Source: Bacteroidales bacterium
Lineage (GTDB): Bacteria > Bacteroidota > Bacteroidia > Bacteroidales > UBA12077
Assembly (NCBI GenBank): GCA_019038645.1
Contig: JAHOYT010000046.1
Location: 25,389 to 89,388 of the forward strand
Direction of reading: 5' to 3'
DNA length: 64,000 nucleotides
Shown here: one piece after another, positions 41,001 to 50,258 of the stretch
How positions within the stretch are numbered: the first letter of the stretch is position 1
How the letters are laid out: each line of letters begins with the position of its first letter
Program-made: the position numbers and the translations under genes
The notes under the pieces: generated by a model
What the model saw: only the letters and a program-made list of their open reading frames with translations
Databases searched by the model: none
What the model was told of the DNA's origin: nothing

Positions 41001-41769
41001 TTTAAGGTTAAAACAGGTTTTATCTAATCTAACCGATAATGCTCTTAAATTTACAGATGCCGGCTCGGTAGAATTTGGCTATTTGCTGATTAATAGTAAT
41101 GATAATCCTAAATTAAAATTTTACATAAAAGATACCGGTATAGGAATGTCGGAACAACAACAAAAAGAAATTTTTACGAGGTTTAGTAAAATTGAGAGCA
41201 GTAAAAAGAAATTATACCGGGGTGCAGGACTGGGACTGGCCATAAGTAAATACTTAATTGAACTTCTTGGTGGTGAGATTTGGGTTGAGTCAAAAAAAGA
41301 TAAGGGTTCTATATTTTATTTTACCATTCCATTTATTAAATTAGCTAAATATGAAAATAATAAAATCATACAAACTTCCATGATCACAAATAAATTTATA
41401 TGGAGTAATAAGACAATTCTAATTGCTGAAGATGAAGACAGTAATTATCGCTATCTCGAAATGGTCCTTAACAAAACGAAAGCAAAAGTTGTGTGGGCAA
41501 GAGATGGTGTTGAAGCAATTAGTATGTGTAAACAACATGAGCCGGATTTAATTCTTATGGACATAAAGATGCCAAATATGGACGGGCTTGAAGCCACCCG
41601 CGAAATTAAAAAAACTTATCCTGAAATTCCGGTAATTGCCCAAACCGCTTACGCTATGGAAAATGATGAACGTTTAAGTCTCGAGGCTGGTTGTAATTCA
41701 TATTTATCCAAGCCGATTAAAGCAAATAAGCTTCTGGAAGTATTATCAACATTTTTAATTAGCGAATAA
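38011..41769 (+). CDS. Hybrid two-component sensor with periplasmic propeller, Y_Y_Y domain and C-terminal receiver
   Basis: This is a 1252-residue protein with a signal peptide (cleavage near LFSQ). A beta-propeller sensor follows at about 30-680, whose repeats (IYIGGIGEIGYL, LWVALSNGIARIE, IWVATDIDGIYKV) are loosely Reg_prop-like. A Y_Y_Y domain lies at about 690-765, then a membrane helix at about 768-789. A long coiled coil leads to HisKA with His888, then the HATPase (NLTDNALKF, DTGIGMS, RGAGLGLAISK) and a receiver with Asp1184. Unlike classical hybrid two-component systems of Bacteroides, it lacks an AraC-type DNA-binding domain. The ligand may be a glycan, by family analogy only. It follows the previous kinase by 116 nt. 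Confidence 0.9.
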   Translation: MRYICIYILAFGISIISFNLFSQNNSEQGNPFITNYSPRDYKGSGQNWAIVQDSRGVMYFGNGDKGIMQFDGENFRFSRIPNNSTVRSLAIDKNDRIYIGGIGEIGYLQSDSSGKLKYISYLDKLDEKDKKFSDVWATFNTSDGTYFYTDNIIFFINDNEVKTWYPKNSSFFLAYMANNELYVHESGYGLMRINPDWELELIPGGGKFEDEKIYSVIKYKSDKILIITRKQGILLSDCNGNYSNFNTEADQFLEENLVYSCIKLPDNRIACGTLLGGLVIIDENGKITDKIDKNAGLIDDVIYYLFYGSQSTLWVALSNGIARIELDFPITIFDEKKGINGSILNVVRQNGILYATSFTGIYFLEDNHFKQFQNYNEQPWKLLKFPVPGKKDKHNLLIGTNNGLFEIKYNKAHQICEYTYCLAMCLSKQYPNRVYLGINNKLGIIEYINNKWEFRSFVKGVNASIRSLIEDKNGTIWVATDIDGIYKVILEDPNDFETAYIQKYKREDGLPLLDGIRLFAFKDDIIFATQVGAYKYNPELNKFYKESIWDELIPGDINSCYLFNEDNDGDIWISDDLNNPQPLGFIRNFDVNPVWYDKPFKRLPEMGTYIIYNDDNNITWIGGTELLFKYDKSKDNYDYTNDYLTLIRKVIINQDSIIYYGDYKNHKAYNTDSIIQYQGVIPTIAHKDNSIIFQFASPEYSDQSKLIYQYRLEGYDNNWSALTKITRKEYTNLPQGEYTFKVRAINTYDQISKDAKYNFIILTPWYQSIIAYIIYLIFFVLLIVILVRLNTKRLKAEKIKLEKIIKKRTHEIRKQKNDIESKNIALEQQKEEILSQNEEINVQKEELEIHRNNLEDLVKKRTRDLEIAKEKAEESDRLKSSFLANMSHEIRTPMNAIIGFSSLISDPELSVGQKDDLSNHITNNCDSLLRLIDDIIDLSKIESKQLDLQKSNCFVSETLHDLIKVFEEKKISINKRHIKLITNIPDEYKNITIHTDCLRLKQVLSNLTDNALKFTDAGSVEFGYLLINSNDNPKLKFYIKDTGIGMSEQQQKEIFTRFSKIESSKKKLYRGAGLGLAISKYLIELLGGEIWVESKKDKGSIFYFTIPFIKLAKYENNKIIQTSMITNKFIWSNKTILIAEDEDSNYRYLEMVLNKTKAKVVWARDGVEAISMCKQHEPDLILMDIKMPNMDGLEATREIKKTYPEIPVIAQTAYAMENDERLSLEAGCNSYLSKPIKANKLLEVLSTFLISE

Positions 41770-41803
41770 GCTGACAAATTCCAGTAATTTAAATTTAATA
41801 ACT

Positions 41804-44800
41804 ATGCCCGATTTTAAATGTAAAAAGAAAATAATAAGGGTTACAGTTCTGGTTAATATATTTATCATTTTATCAGGATCATTGTATTCTCAAAAAAACG
41901 AAGATTATATATTCGGCAAACTTTCAATAAAAGACGGGCTTTCACATAGTAACGTTTATACAATAATACAGGACAACTCAGGATATTTATGGTTTGGAAC
42001 GCAGGATGGATTAAACAAATACGACGGATATAAATTTACTATATACAGGCACGAAATAACTAATCCAAATTCTCTTACAACGGGAAATTTTGGAAAAATG
42101 CTTCAGGATTCTTCAGGAATATTCTGGTTTGGAACATATGGTGGTGGAATTGACAGGTTTGACCCGAAAACAAGCACATTTACAAACTTTTCAAATAAAC
42201 CTGGCGATCCAAACAGCCTTAGCAATAATCAGATTCTTTTTGTATTTGAAGATAGCAAACAAGATATTTGGGTGGGAACCTCCAACGGGGGATTAAACAG
42301 ATTTAATAAAAGAGATGAAAAATTCACCCGTTTTCTCCCCGAACATAATAATCCGAAATGTTTCAGCGATTTGCGTGCAAAATGTATGTGTGAAACTGAC
42401 GATGGTGAATTATGGATTGGAAGCGGAAATGGTTTGAACAAATTTAATGCATCCGAAAACTCCTTTAAGCTGTACACTAATGATCCTGACAACATTAACA
42501 GTCTTAGTTCAAATAGTATTCAGCATTTATATGCAGATGAAGACGGAACAATATGGATTGCATACAGAGAAACCGGAATCAGCAATTTCAACCCAAAAAA
42601 TGGAATATTTACCCACTATTTTAGTAATCCGAAAGACCCAACTAAGTTAAATGATAATAATATAGAATATATCTACAAAGATTCTTACGGACATTTCTGG
42701 ATCGGAACTTACCAGAGTGGACTAAATAGGTTTGACCCTGAAACCGGCAAATTTATGAATTTCATGCATGATCCTAATGATATAACAAGTATCAGTCATA
42801 ATAGAATTGAATGCATTTTCGAAGATAATTCAAGAAACTTATGGATAGCAACGCGAGGAGGCGGTATTAATAAACTGGACTTAAAACCTCGTAAATTTAA
42901 GAATATAGTTCATAATTCTGAAATTAAAAATACATTGCCACACCCCAGCGTTATGGCAATTGATAATGATGAATACGAAAATCTCTGGATTGGAACCGAT
43001 GGAGGTGGAATCTCAAAGTATAATCCAAAAACAAAAGTTTTTACTCATTTCCAAAACAAACCCTCAAATAATAATTCTCTGAGCGTTAACAGAGTGTGGG
43101 CTGTTTTAGTCGACACCGAAGGAATAATATGGGCGGGAACCTACAGAGGTGGCTTAAACAGAATAGAATATAAAAATGGCAGGTATTTTTTCACGAGATA
43201 TTTTTTTGACCGGGATAATGAATTAAGTATAAGCAACAACCAGGTTAATACCATTATTGAAGATAAAAATGGGACAATCTGGATTGCAACAGCTAATGGA
43301 CTAAATAAACTTATTAAGGCTGATAAACCGGAAAATTACACTTTCGAAAGATATTTCCAGAATCCGACAGATTCAGAAATTTATATCGACAATTATATTA
43401 GTAACTTATATTTGGATAGCAGGGAGAATTTATGGATTGGTTCTTACGCAGGAGGATTATTTAAGTTCTTACCCGAACAAGAAATATTTGTTAATTATTC
43501 ACCGACAGAACTTGACTCTCTGGAATTTAAAAGCGACTTACATGTATTAGTAGTTTTTGAGGATCGTAACAAAAATTTATGGCTAGGTACTGAATCAAAC
43601 GGTATAATAAAATTTGACCGGGAAAAGAATAGTTTTTCCAGACATCCTAAAAGTGGTGATCTTCTAAGTAATATGATTATAGGAATTATTGAAGATGATA
43701 TGGGTAATTTATGGATAAGTTCAAGCAGAGGCTTATCCAAGTATTCGCCCTGGAGTAATAAATTAATTAATTACACATATTCCGATGGACTTGAAAGTAG
43801 CGGTTTTAACAGAAACGCTCTACTGAAATGTGCTGATGGCAAATTGTATTTTGGAAGTAACTCTGCATTAACATATTTTGATCCACTGGAAGTAGGTAAT
43901 AACCCTTTTCTGCCAAAAGTAGTTATAACCAATTTCAAAATTCTGAATAAATCTACATGGGAAGGTAATCTTCTGCCATACAATAAAATTATACATGAAA
44001 ATAAAGAAATTGAATTAACCAGAAAAGATTACTTCTTTTCAGTAGATTTTGCCGCGCTGGATTATACCTCACCTTCTAAAAACCAATACAAATATATGTT
44101 AGAAGGACTTGACGAAGAGTGGATTGAAGCAGCAAACAACAGAACCGCAACATATACAAATTTAAATTCGGGAACGTACACTTTTAGGGTTTTAGGAAGT
44201 AATAATGATAAAATATGGAATGAAAATCCAACTGAATTAAAAATTAAGGTTATTCCACCTTTTTATAAAACCAAGGGATTCATACTATCATTAATATTTT
44301 TGGGTATTTTATTAATTTATGTTTATATAAGAATTAGAACACGTAATTTAATCAGTGATAAAAAAGTACTGGAAGAAAAAGTAGTTGAAAGAACCAATGA
44401 AATTCACCTTCAAAAAGAAGAGCTAAAATCACAGGCCGAAAATCTTGAAAAGATCAATCTTAAGTTGGAAATTCAACAGGAAAAACTTGAAAAATTGGTT
44501 CAGGAAAGAACTAACGACCTTGAAATAGCAAAAAATAAAGCAGAAGAATCTGACAGGTTAAAATCTGCTTTTCTGGCAAATATGTCGCATGAGATACGAA
44601 CTCCGATGAATGCTATTATTGGATTCTCAAATCTGATAAACGACGAGGATATTGAGAAAAACCATAAAGCAGAGCTGGCAAACCTTATCAAAAAAAATAG
44701 TAACTCCTTATTAAATCTTATTGATGATATTATTGATATTTCTAAAATTGAAGCAGATCAACTGGACATTAAGGAAAAAGAATGCTCTGTTAATCAAATT

Positions 44801-45664
44801 TTTAATGATCTGATAATGGAGTTTGAAGATAATATTTTATCAAATGATAGTATAACTTTGAAAGTAGGTGAAGAGCAATTATATAACCCACTGAACATAA
44901 TATCAGACCCTTACAGGTTACACCAGATCTTAAAAAATCTACTTGGTAATGCTGTAAAATTTACAGATAAAGGTATAATTGAATTTGGGTATCGCGTAAG
45001 CACAGATACGATTCAATTTTTTGTTAAGGATACAGGTATTGGAGTAACCCCCGAACAACAGGATTATATTTTTTCGAGATTTAATAAAATTGAAGACAAC
45101 AAACAAAAGATATACCGGGGTGCAGGTCTGGGATTAACTATAACAAAAAATTTAGTTGAAATAATGGGTGGGAAAATATGGGTTGAATCTGAAATAAACA
45201 GAGGTTCTACATTTAATTTCACTTTACCTTATAAACCTGGTAGCACTTCAGATAAAGAAAAACCTAAAACAAAGAAAGGAACATCTAAATATAATTGGAA
45301 TAATATAACAATTCTCGTTGCCGAAGACGAGGAAAGCAATTTCAGATTTCTTGATATGATAATCCGTAAAACATCAGCAGAAATTTTATGGGCAAAAACC
45401 GGACAGCAGGCTATTGACATGTGTCAGGGCAACTATAATGTCGATTTAGTATTAATGGATATTAAAATGCCTGAAATGGATGGTCTTGAAGCTATTAGAA
45501 AAATCAGAGAACAGCAAAGTAAAGTGCCAATTATTGTACAATCTGCATACTCAATGCCTGAAGATAGAAATTTGAGCTTTGATGCCGGAGCAAACGATTT
45601 TATCTCCAAACCAATTGGAACTGAAAAATTACTTTCAATAATTGATAAACATTTAAGTTCTTAA
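41804..45664 (+). CDS. Hybrid two-component sensor with 14 Reg_prop repeats, Y_Y_Y domain and C-terminal receiver
   Basis: This is a 1286-residue protein, the clearest two-component propeller in the window. After a signal peptide, about 14 LWIGT-GGLNRFDP-type Reg_prop repeats form two seven-bladed propellers. A Y_Y_Y domain (about 745-820) and one membrane helix (about 825-845) follow. The cytoplasmic part has HisKA with His929 in [11 protein letters not shown], the ATPase (NLLGNAVKF, DTGIGVT, RGAGLGLTITK) and a receiver with Asp1219 in VLMDIKMPEM. It has no helix-turn-helix output. It begins 34 nt after the previous kinase, so the two are probably co-transcribed. Confidence 0.92.
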   Translation: MPDFKCKKKIIRVTVLVNIFIILSGSLYSQKNEDYIFGKLSIKDGLSHSNVYTIIQDNSGYLWFGTQDGLNKYDGYKFTIYRHEITNPNSLTTGNFGKMLQDSSGIFWFGTYGGGIDRFDPKTSTFTNFSNKPGDPNSLSNNQILFVFEDSKQDIWVGTSNGGLNRFNKRDEKFTRFLPEHNNPKCFSDLRAKCMCETDDGELWIGSGNGLNKFNASENSFKLYTNDPDNINSLSSNSIQHLYADEDGTIWIAYRETGISNFNPKNGIFTHYFSNPKDPTKLNDNNIEYIYKDSYGHFWIGTYQSGLNRFDPETGKFMNFMHDPNDITSISHNRIECIFEDNSRNLWIATRGGGINKLDLKPRKFKNIVHNSEIKNTLPHPSVMAIDNDEYENLWIGTDGGGISKYNPKTKVFTHFQNKPSNNNSLSVNRVWAVLVDTEGIIWAGTYRGGLNRIEYKNGRYFFTRYFFDRDNELSISNNQVNTIIEDKNGTIWIATANGLNKLIKADKPENYTFERYFQNPTDSEIYIDNYISNLYLDSRENLWIGSYAGGLFKFLPEQEIFVNYSPTELDSLEFKSDLHVLVVFEDRNKNLWLGTESNGIIKFDREKNSFSRHPKSGDLLSNMIIGIIEDDMGNLWISSSRGLSKYSPWSNKLINYTYSDGLESSGFNRNALLKCADGKLYFGSNSALTYFDPLEVGNNPFLPKVVITNFKILNKSTWEGNLLPYNKIIHENKEIELTRKDYFFSVDFAALDYTSPSKNQYKYMLEGLDEEWIEAANNRTATYTNLNSGTYTFRVLGSNNDKIWNENPTELKIKVIPPFYKTKGFILSLIFLGILLIYVYIRIRTRNLISDKKVLEEKVVERTNEIHLQKEELKSQAENLEKINLKLEIQQEKLEKLVQERTNDLEIAKNKAEESDRLKSAFLANMSHEIRTPMNAIIGFSNLINDEDIEKNHKAELANLIKKNSNSLLNLIDDIIDISKIEADQLDIKEKECSVNQIFNDLIMEFEDNILSNDSITLKVGEEQLYNPLNIISDPYRLHQILKNLLGNAVKFTDKGIIEFGYRVSTDTIQFFVKDTGIGVTPEQQDYIFSRFNKIEDNKQKIYRGAGLGLTITKNLVEIMGGKIWVESEINRGSTFNFTLPYKPGSTSDKEKPKTKKGTSKYNWNNITILVAEDEESNFRFLDMIIRKTSAEILWAKTGQQAIDMCQGNYNVDLVLMDIKMPEMDGLEAIRKIREQQSKVPIIVQSAYSMPEDRNLSFDAGANDFISKPIGTEKLLSIIDKHLSS

Positions 45665-45673
45665 TATCAGTTT

Positions 45674-46043
45674 ATGATTACATATTACTTTAACGAGCCT
45701 TCAAATATTAGAGGTAATATATGAGGGAAATATAAGTTTTGAAGATATAATTAATCATGGCAAATATTTATCAGAAAATAATACGTTTCCAAAAAAATTG
45801 AAAATATTAACCGACGCCCGAAATGCAAATTATAATATTAGTCCTGTATCAATTCCTGAGATTCAAAAAGCATTAAAGCAAAACCTTACCAAATTTGAGA
45901 TAGTTATGGAAGCATTTTTGCACTCAAAACCCAAAGAAACAGCATATGCTATTTTATTAGATGAGGAAGAAGAACAAAAACATAATAATTATTCCCGAAA
46001 AGTGTTTAATGCAAAAAAAGCAGCCCTGGAATGGCTAAGATAA
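45674..46043 (+). pseudogene. Frameshifted STAS/SpoIIAA-like small protein gene
   Basis: An ATG at 45674 opens MITYYFNEPSNI and then reads into a stop 5 codons later. In a different frame, translation continues smoothly as LEVIYEGNISFEDIINHG and on through KILTDARNANYN to the stop at 46043. Joining the two frames near 45705-45710 gives a roughly 122-residue protein with the opening pattern of small Bacteroidota STAS/SpoIIAA-like proteins. The break fits loss of two nucleotides in an original ATTTTAGAG-like stretch. Family membership is from pattern memory. Whether the break is real or a sequencing error cannot be told here. The downstream part alone could start only at TTG 45798 and give 81 residues. 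It follows the third kinase gene by 9 nt. Confidence 0.65.
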
Positions 46044-46149
46044 CTACTATTTGAATTTAACATTCCTTTAACTTTTTTTAGAATTTATTTAACAATCTTT
46101 GATTTTATCTTGACCTAACTTTGGTGAAGAATTTAAAATCTAAATTATT

Positions 46150-48560
46150 ATGTGGAAAAATTATCTTAAAATCTCTCTACGGAGTATACTTAAACACAAA
46201 AAAATAAGCTTAATAAATATTTTTGGTTTAGCAGCCGGAATTGCAAGTAGTCTAATCATTTTTGCATACGTAAATAATGAGTTAAGCTATGATAAATTCC
46301 ATAAGAATAAAGACTCAATTTACAGAATTACAACCCATTTTGATATGGGGAATAATAGCATAACTCTTGCAATGAGTACACCAGCCTTGGGCCAAACAAT
46401 TAAAGAGGAATATCCTGAAGTAACTAATTATGTTAGAATTCGCAAAAATGAGAATTTTAATTTGAAAATAAACGATCTGGATTTTAGCGAAAAAGGTCTT
46501 TATTATGCCGATTCAACTTTTTTCAACGTATTTACCTATAAATTAGCTATCGGTGATCCGAAAACTGTATTAAGCGCCCCCTACTCTATATTATTGTCAA
46601 AAGAAAAAGCAAAAAAATACTTTGGAGACCAAAATCCAATTGGGCAAAAACTAATAATTAACGGTGAAGATGAATTTACAGTAACAGGTATTTTAGATGA
46701 TATTCCCTTTAACACTCAGATATATTGTGAATATTTAATCTCTTACAATACCATTGATGCTAAAGAAAAATTAGCCGGGACATACAATCAGGGAGGATTT
46801 ATGCAATTTCAGGATGATTACGTATATATTCTAACCTTGCCAGATACAGATATAAAAAATCTTTCCCAAAAAATAAATGACCTTGTAGATGAAAATGTAC
46901 CTGATCATTTTAAACCAATATATAATATTAGTCTGATGCCATTAACTGATATTTATTTCAGTAAGGATATCTCCGGTGAACTAGAACCTGTTGGTAATAA
47001 AAAATTTATATGGATTTTTTTAAGCATTTCGGGTATATTAGTTTTAATTGCTGCAATCAATTTTATGAATCTGTCAACGTCAAGATATATGCACCGGGTA
47101 AAAGAAGTTGGCATGCGTAAGGTTTTTGGTGCTTTCAGAAAACACTTAATTTATCAGTTTATTGGCGAATCTATGATAATTACATTAATCGCATTAATTA
47201 TTGGAATAGTAGCAGCACATTTAATAAATCCTGCATTGAATAATTTTATTGGAAAAACTTTGGAAATATCCTTCTTATCCGATTACAGACTTTTGGGGTT
47301 TCTTTTGTTTATTACCATTTTTATTGGATTTATATCAGGCAGCTATCCTGCCCTATTTTTATCGAAGTTTTCTCCTAAAGATGTTTTTAATTTAAACCGT
47401 ATTAATGGTAATTCCGGCATTAATTTAAGAAGAGTTTTGGTTATACTTCAATTTACAATTGCATCTGCATTAGTAGTTTTCACATTATTTATATTTGCCC
47501 AACTCAGGTTTGTTAAATCAACAGATCTGGGATTTAATAAAGACAATTTAGTGATACTGCCAATTAATCAGGAGGAAGTACTTACTCGCTTTAAAACGTT
47601 AAAACGCGAAATGGAAACCTTGCAGAATGTCGAGTATGTAAGTTGTGCTTCATCCTTTTCCGGAACCGGACATTTAGCCATGCAAAATATACCTTTAGCT
47701 GAAGGTTCTGATGAGAACCTGCTTGTTCAGAGAATGGAGGTTGACGAAGACTATCATATAACATTGCAAATTGAAATGATCGAAGGACGCTTTTTTCGGA
47801 AGAATTTACTTCTGATCAAAACGAATCGGTTATACTGAATGAAACTGCTGTTAAAGAGTTAAATCTTGAAAATCCGGTTGGAAAATCAATTCCTATGGGT
47901 GGTGAAGAAAAAAGAACTGTTATTGGTATTATTAGTGATTTTCATAGTTTATCGTTAAAAAATAAAATAAATGCAACTATTATAGTTCCTACACAAAAAA
48001 GTAATGATACAATGCAAAGTATGATAGCTGTAATGGGCATTAAAATTAAAGATAATAAAACTACAGAAGCTCTTACAGCTATTGAAAGTAAATGGACAGA
48101 ATTTTTTCCGGAAATTGATTATGAATATGAATTTTTAGAAGATGCGTATTATAGCATGTATTCCTCGGATGCTAAAATGAGTAAATTATTTTTATACTTT
48201 TCAGGTCTGATTATCTTAATTTCATGTTTAGGAATTTATGGTTTAGCATCATTCTCAATCGAAAAAAGAATTAAAGAAATAGGGATTCGTAAAATTTTAG
48301 GCGGATCATTAAAAGACATCTCCGTTTTGCTTTCAAAGCAATTTATGATATGGGTATTTATATCTAATATCTTGGCCGTTCCTCTGGTTTACTATATTGC
48401 AGAAAGGTGGTTACGTGATTTTGAATATCACATTAATATTAGCTGGATTCAGTTCGCGATTGGTATTATAATTATATTCATTATTGCACTAAGTACTGTA
48501 CTGATACAAACCATTAAAGCAGCAAGGATTAACCCTGCAAAAATACTACGATATGAATAA
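46150..48560 (+). pseudogene. Frameshifted FtsX/MacB-like ABC transporter permease
   Basis: Two open pieces, 46150-47838 (562 residues) and 47895-48560 (221 residues), together match one MacB/FtsX-type permease of about 803 residues. The first has an N-terminal transmembrane helix and periplasmic MacB-PCD domain (about 20-240), then the first FtsX permease block (ISGILVLIAAINFMNLSTSR, KEVGMRKVFGAFR). The second carries the last block (SGLIILISCLGIYGLASFS, KEIGIRKILGGSL, ARINPAKILRYE). The break is at a run of six T at 47791-47796. Restoring a seventh T continues GRFF into SEEFTSDQNESVILNETAV without interruption. It could be a true loss of function, a phase-variable tract or a base-calling error. 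No matching ATPase gene is adjacent. Confidence 0.8.
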
Positions 48561-48586
48561 ATTTATATAACAATCTCTTTTATTTA

Positions 48587-48617
48587 ACCCTGGTTTCAAA
48601 AAATGAAATCAGGGTTT
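48587..48617 (+). terminator. Probable intrinsic terminator after the permease
   Basis: The stem AACCCTGGTTTCA/TGAAATCAGGGTT (one G-U pair) around an A-rich loop is followed by a T-rich tail. It lies 27 nt after the permease stop. Confidence 0.75.
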
Positions 48618-48697
48618 TATTATTGAATTCTGCCTATAATTTCATAAATTTAATCCGCTTTCACTTTTGGTAAGTTTTTTAATAAATCTTTTCACAA

Positions 48698-50227
48698 ATG
48701 AAAAATATTGTAAAATTTGTTATTCCTCTAATTCTGGTAATTGTTATTCCTTTTATACTTTTAGTTCAAAAAAAAGAGAATAATTTACAAAAGTATGATC
48801 GAATAACTCAAAAAGTTTTCGATGAATTTCAACCCACAGGATTAAGTATTGCCATTGTTCAAAACGGGGATATTATTTATCAAAAAGCCCTTGGATATAA
48901 AAATGCACACAATGTTGACTTTTTAGATAACAATGATATTTTTAATATCGCTTCGTGTACTAAAGCATTTACTGCAGCCGGAATTGGTGAATTAGTTCAG
49001 GAAGGATTATTATCATGGGATGACAAAGTAATTGATTATATCCCAAACTTTAAATTAGACGACGAATATATTACTAACAATCTTACATTGAAAGATATCT
49101 TATCGCATCGAACTGGTTTAGGGACCTTCTATGGAGATTTATTATGGTACAATTCTACTTACACGAATAGTGAAGTAATTGAACGAATGCAATATTTACC
49201 AATTGTACATGATTTTCGTACCGGATTTGGTTATCAAAACAACATGTATATGATTGCAGGTGAAATTATTGAATCTGTTACGGGAGAATCATGGGAAAGT
49301 TTTATAAAACAAACTTTCTTTGTTCCTCTTGAAATGAACGATTCAAGAACATCCAGCGACCAGTTTGATGGAACCGAAGATATTGCTTTTCCTCATTACC
49401 AGGATTCTGTTATTGGAGTGCATTATTATCAGGCCACAAAACCAGCGATATCTATGTGGTCTACACCAGGAGATTTGTCTAATTGGGCATCAATGTGGTT
49501 AAATAATGGGAAATGGAAAAATGATCAGATTCTTTCGCCCGAAATTATAAGGACATTAATGTCGCCACAAACCATTTTGCCTGTCTCTGAAGAAAGAGAA
49601 AGTCTGGGAATTCATTTTAGAAATTATGCATTAGGATGGATTACTTACGATTACAACGGCCGTAAAATTGTTGAACATAGCGGAAGAATGCCTGGATATA
49701 TTAGTAAAGTAGCTTTAGTTCCTGAAGAAAATATGGCTGTTATAATCTTAAATAATGGTTTCGAGCAATATGGTAATAATGCATTATTTTATTCAATTAT
49801 AGATATTGCAACAGATCATTATAATACAGATTGGGTAAATTATTATCAAAACACAAAGATGGAATCTGTTAATTCAGAAAAAGAATTTTGTGATATAAGA
49901 TTAGCGACCAAAAATACAGATATTAAACCAACCTTACCGAATGAAGCATTTACTGGTTTATTCAACGATAAAATGTATGGAATTGCAGAAATTAAACTTG
50001 AAAACAACGAGCTATCTTGTACATTTCTACCTGCTAAAAAAATATTTACAAGCAAAATGGAACATTGGAATGAAAATACATTTAAAGTTGAGTTTAAAGA
50101 TCCTTTTTTACCTTACGGATTAATAAAATTTGAAATTGATGAATCGAATAAAGTAACAGGATTCAAAATTGATATACCAAGCAGTGACTTTCATTTTAAT
50201 AATTTAGATTTTAAAAAAACAAATTAG
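48698..50227 (+). CDS. Serine beta-lactamase-like hydrolase (class C / penicillin-binding-protein family)
   Basis: This is a 509-residue protein with one N-terminal hydrophobic segment (6-23), probably a signal anchor. The beta-lactamase-fold domain shows S-x-x-K in IASCTKAF (Ser86 and Lys89), a Y-x-N motif in GYQNNMYM, and a third box HSGRMPG in place of KTG. The C-terminal 110 residues (about 400-509) form a beta-rich domain like those appended to DUF3471-type family members. Such enzymes are often esterases or D-aminopeptidases rather than true beta-lactamases. Substrate is unknown. It is followed 31 nt later by an M28 peptidase gene on the same strand. Confidence 0.87.
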   Translation: MKNIVKFVIPLILVIVIPFILLVQKKENNLQKYDRITQKVFDEFQPTGLSIAIVQNGDIIYQKALGYKNAHNVDFLDNNDIFNIASCTKAFTAAGIGELVQEGLLSWDDKVIDYIPNFKLDDEYITNNLTLKDILSHRTGLGTFYGDLLWYNSTYTNSEVIERMQYLPIVHDFRTGFGYQNNMYMIAGEIIESVTGESWESFIKQTFFVPLEMNDSRTSSDQFDGTEDIAFPHYQDSVIGVHYYQATKPAISMWSTPGDLSNWASMWLNNGKWKNDQILSPEIIRTLMSPQTILPVSEERESLGIHFRNYALGWITYDYNGRKIVEHSGRMPGYISKVALVPEENMAVIILNNGFEQYGNNALFYSIIDIATDHYNTDWVNYYQNTKMESVNSEKEFCDIRLATKNTDIKPTLPNEAFTGLFNDKMYGIAEIKLENNELSCTFLPAKKIFTSKMEHWNENTFKVEFKDPFLPYGLIKFEIDESNKVTGFKIDIPSSDFHFNNLDFKKTN

Positions 50228-50258
50228 CCTTTCCCAAAATTTAGAATTTAATTTCAAC

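Noticed and set aside
41804..44000. Apparent tandem DNA repeats in the third kinase gene
   Set aside because: The periodicity comes from 14 degenerate Reg_prop protein repeats; the DNA of each copy differs, so it is not a nucleotide repeat or CRISPR-like array.
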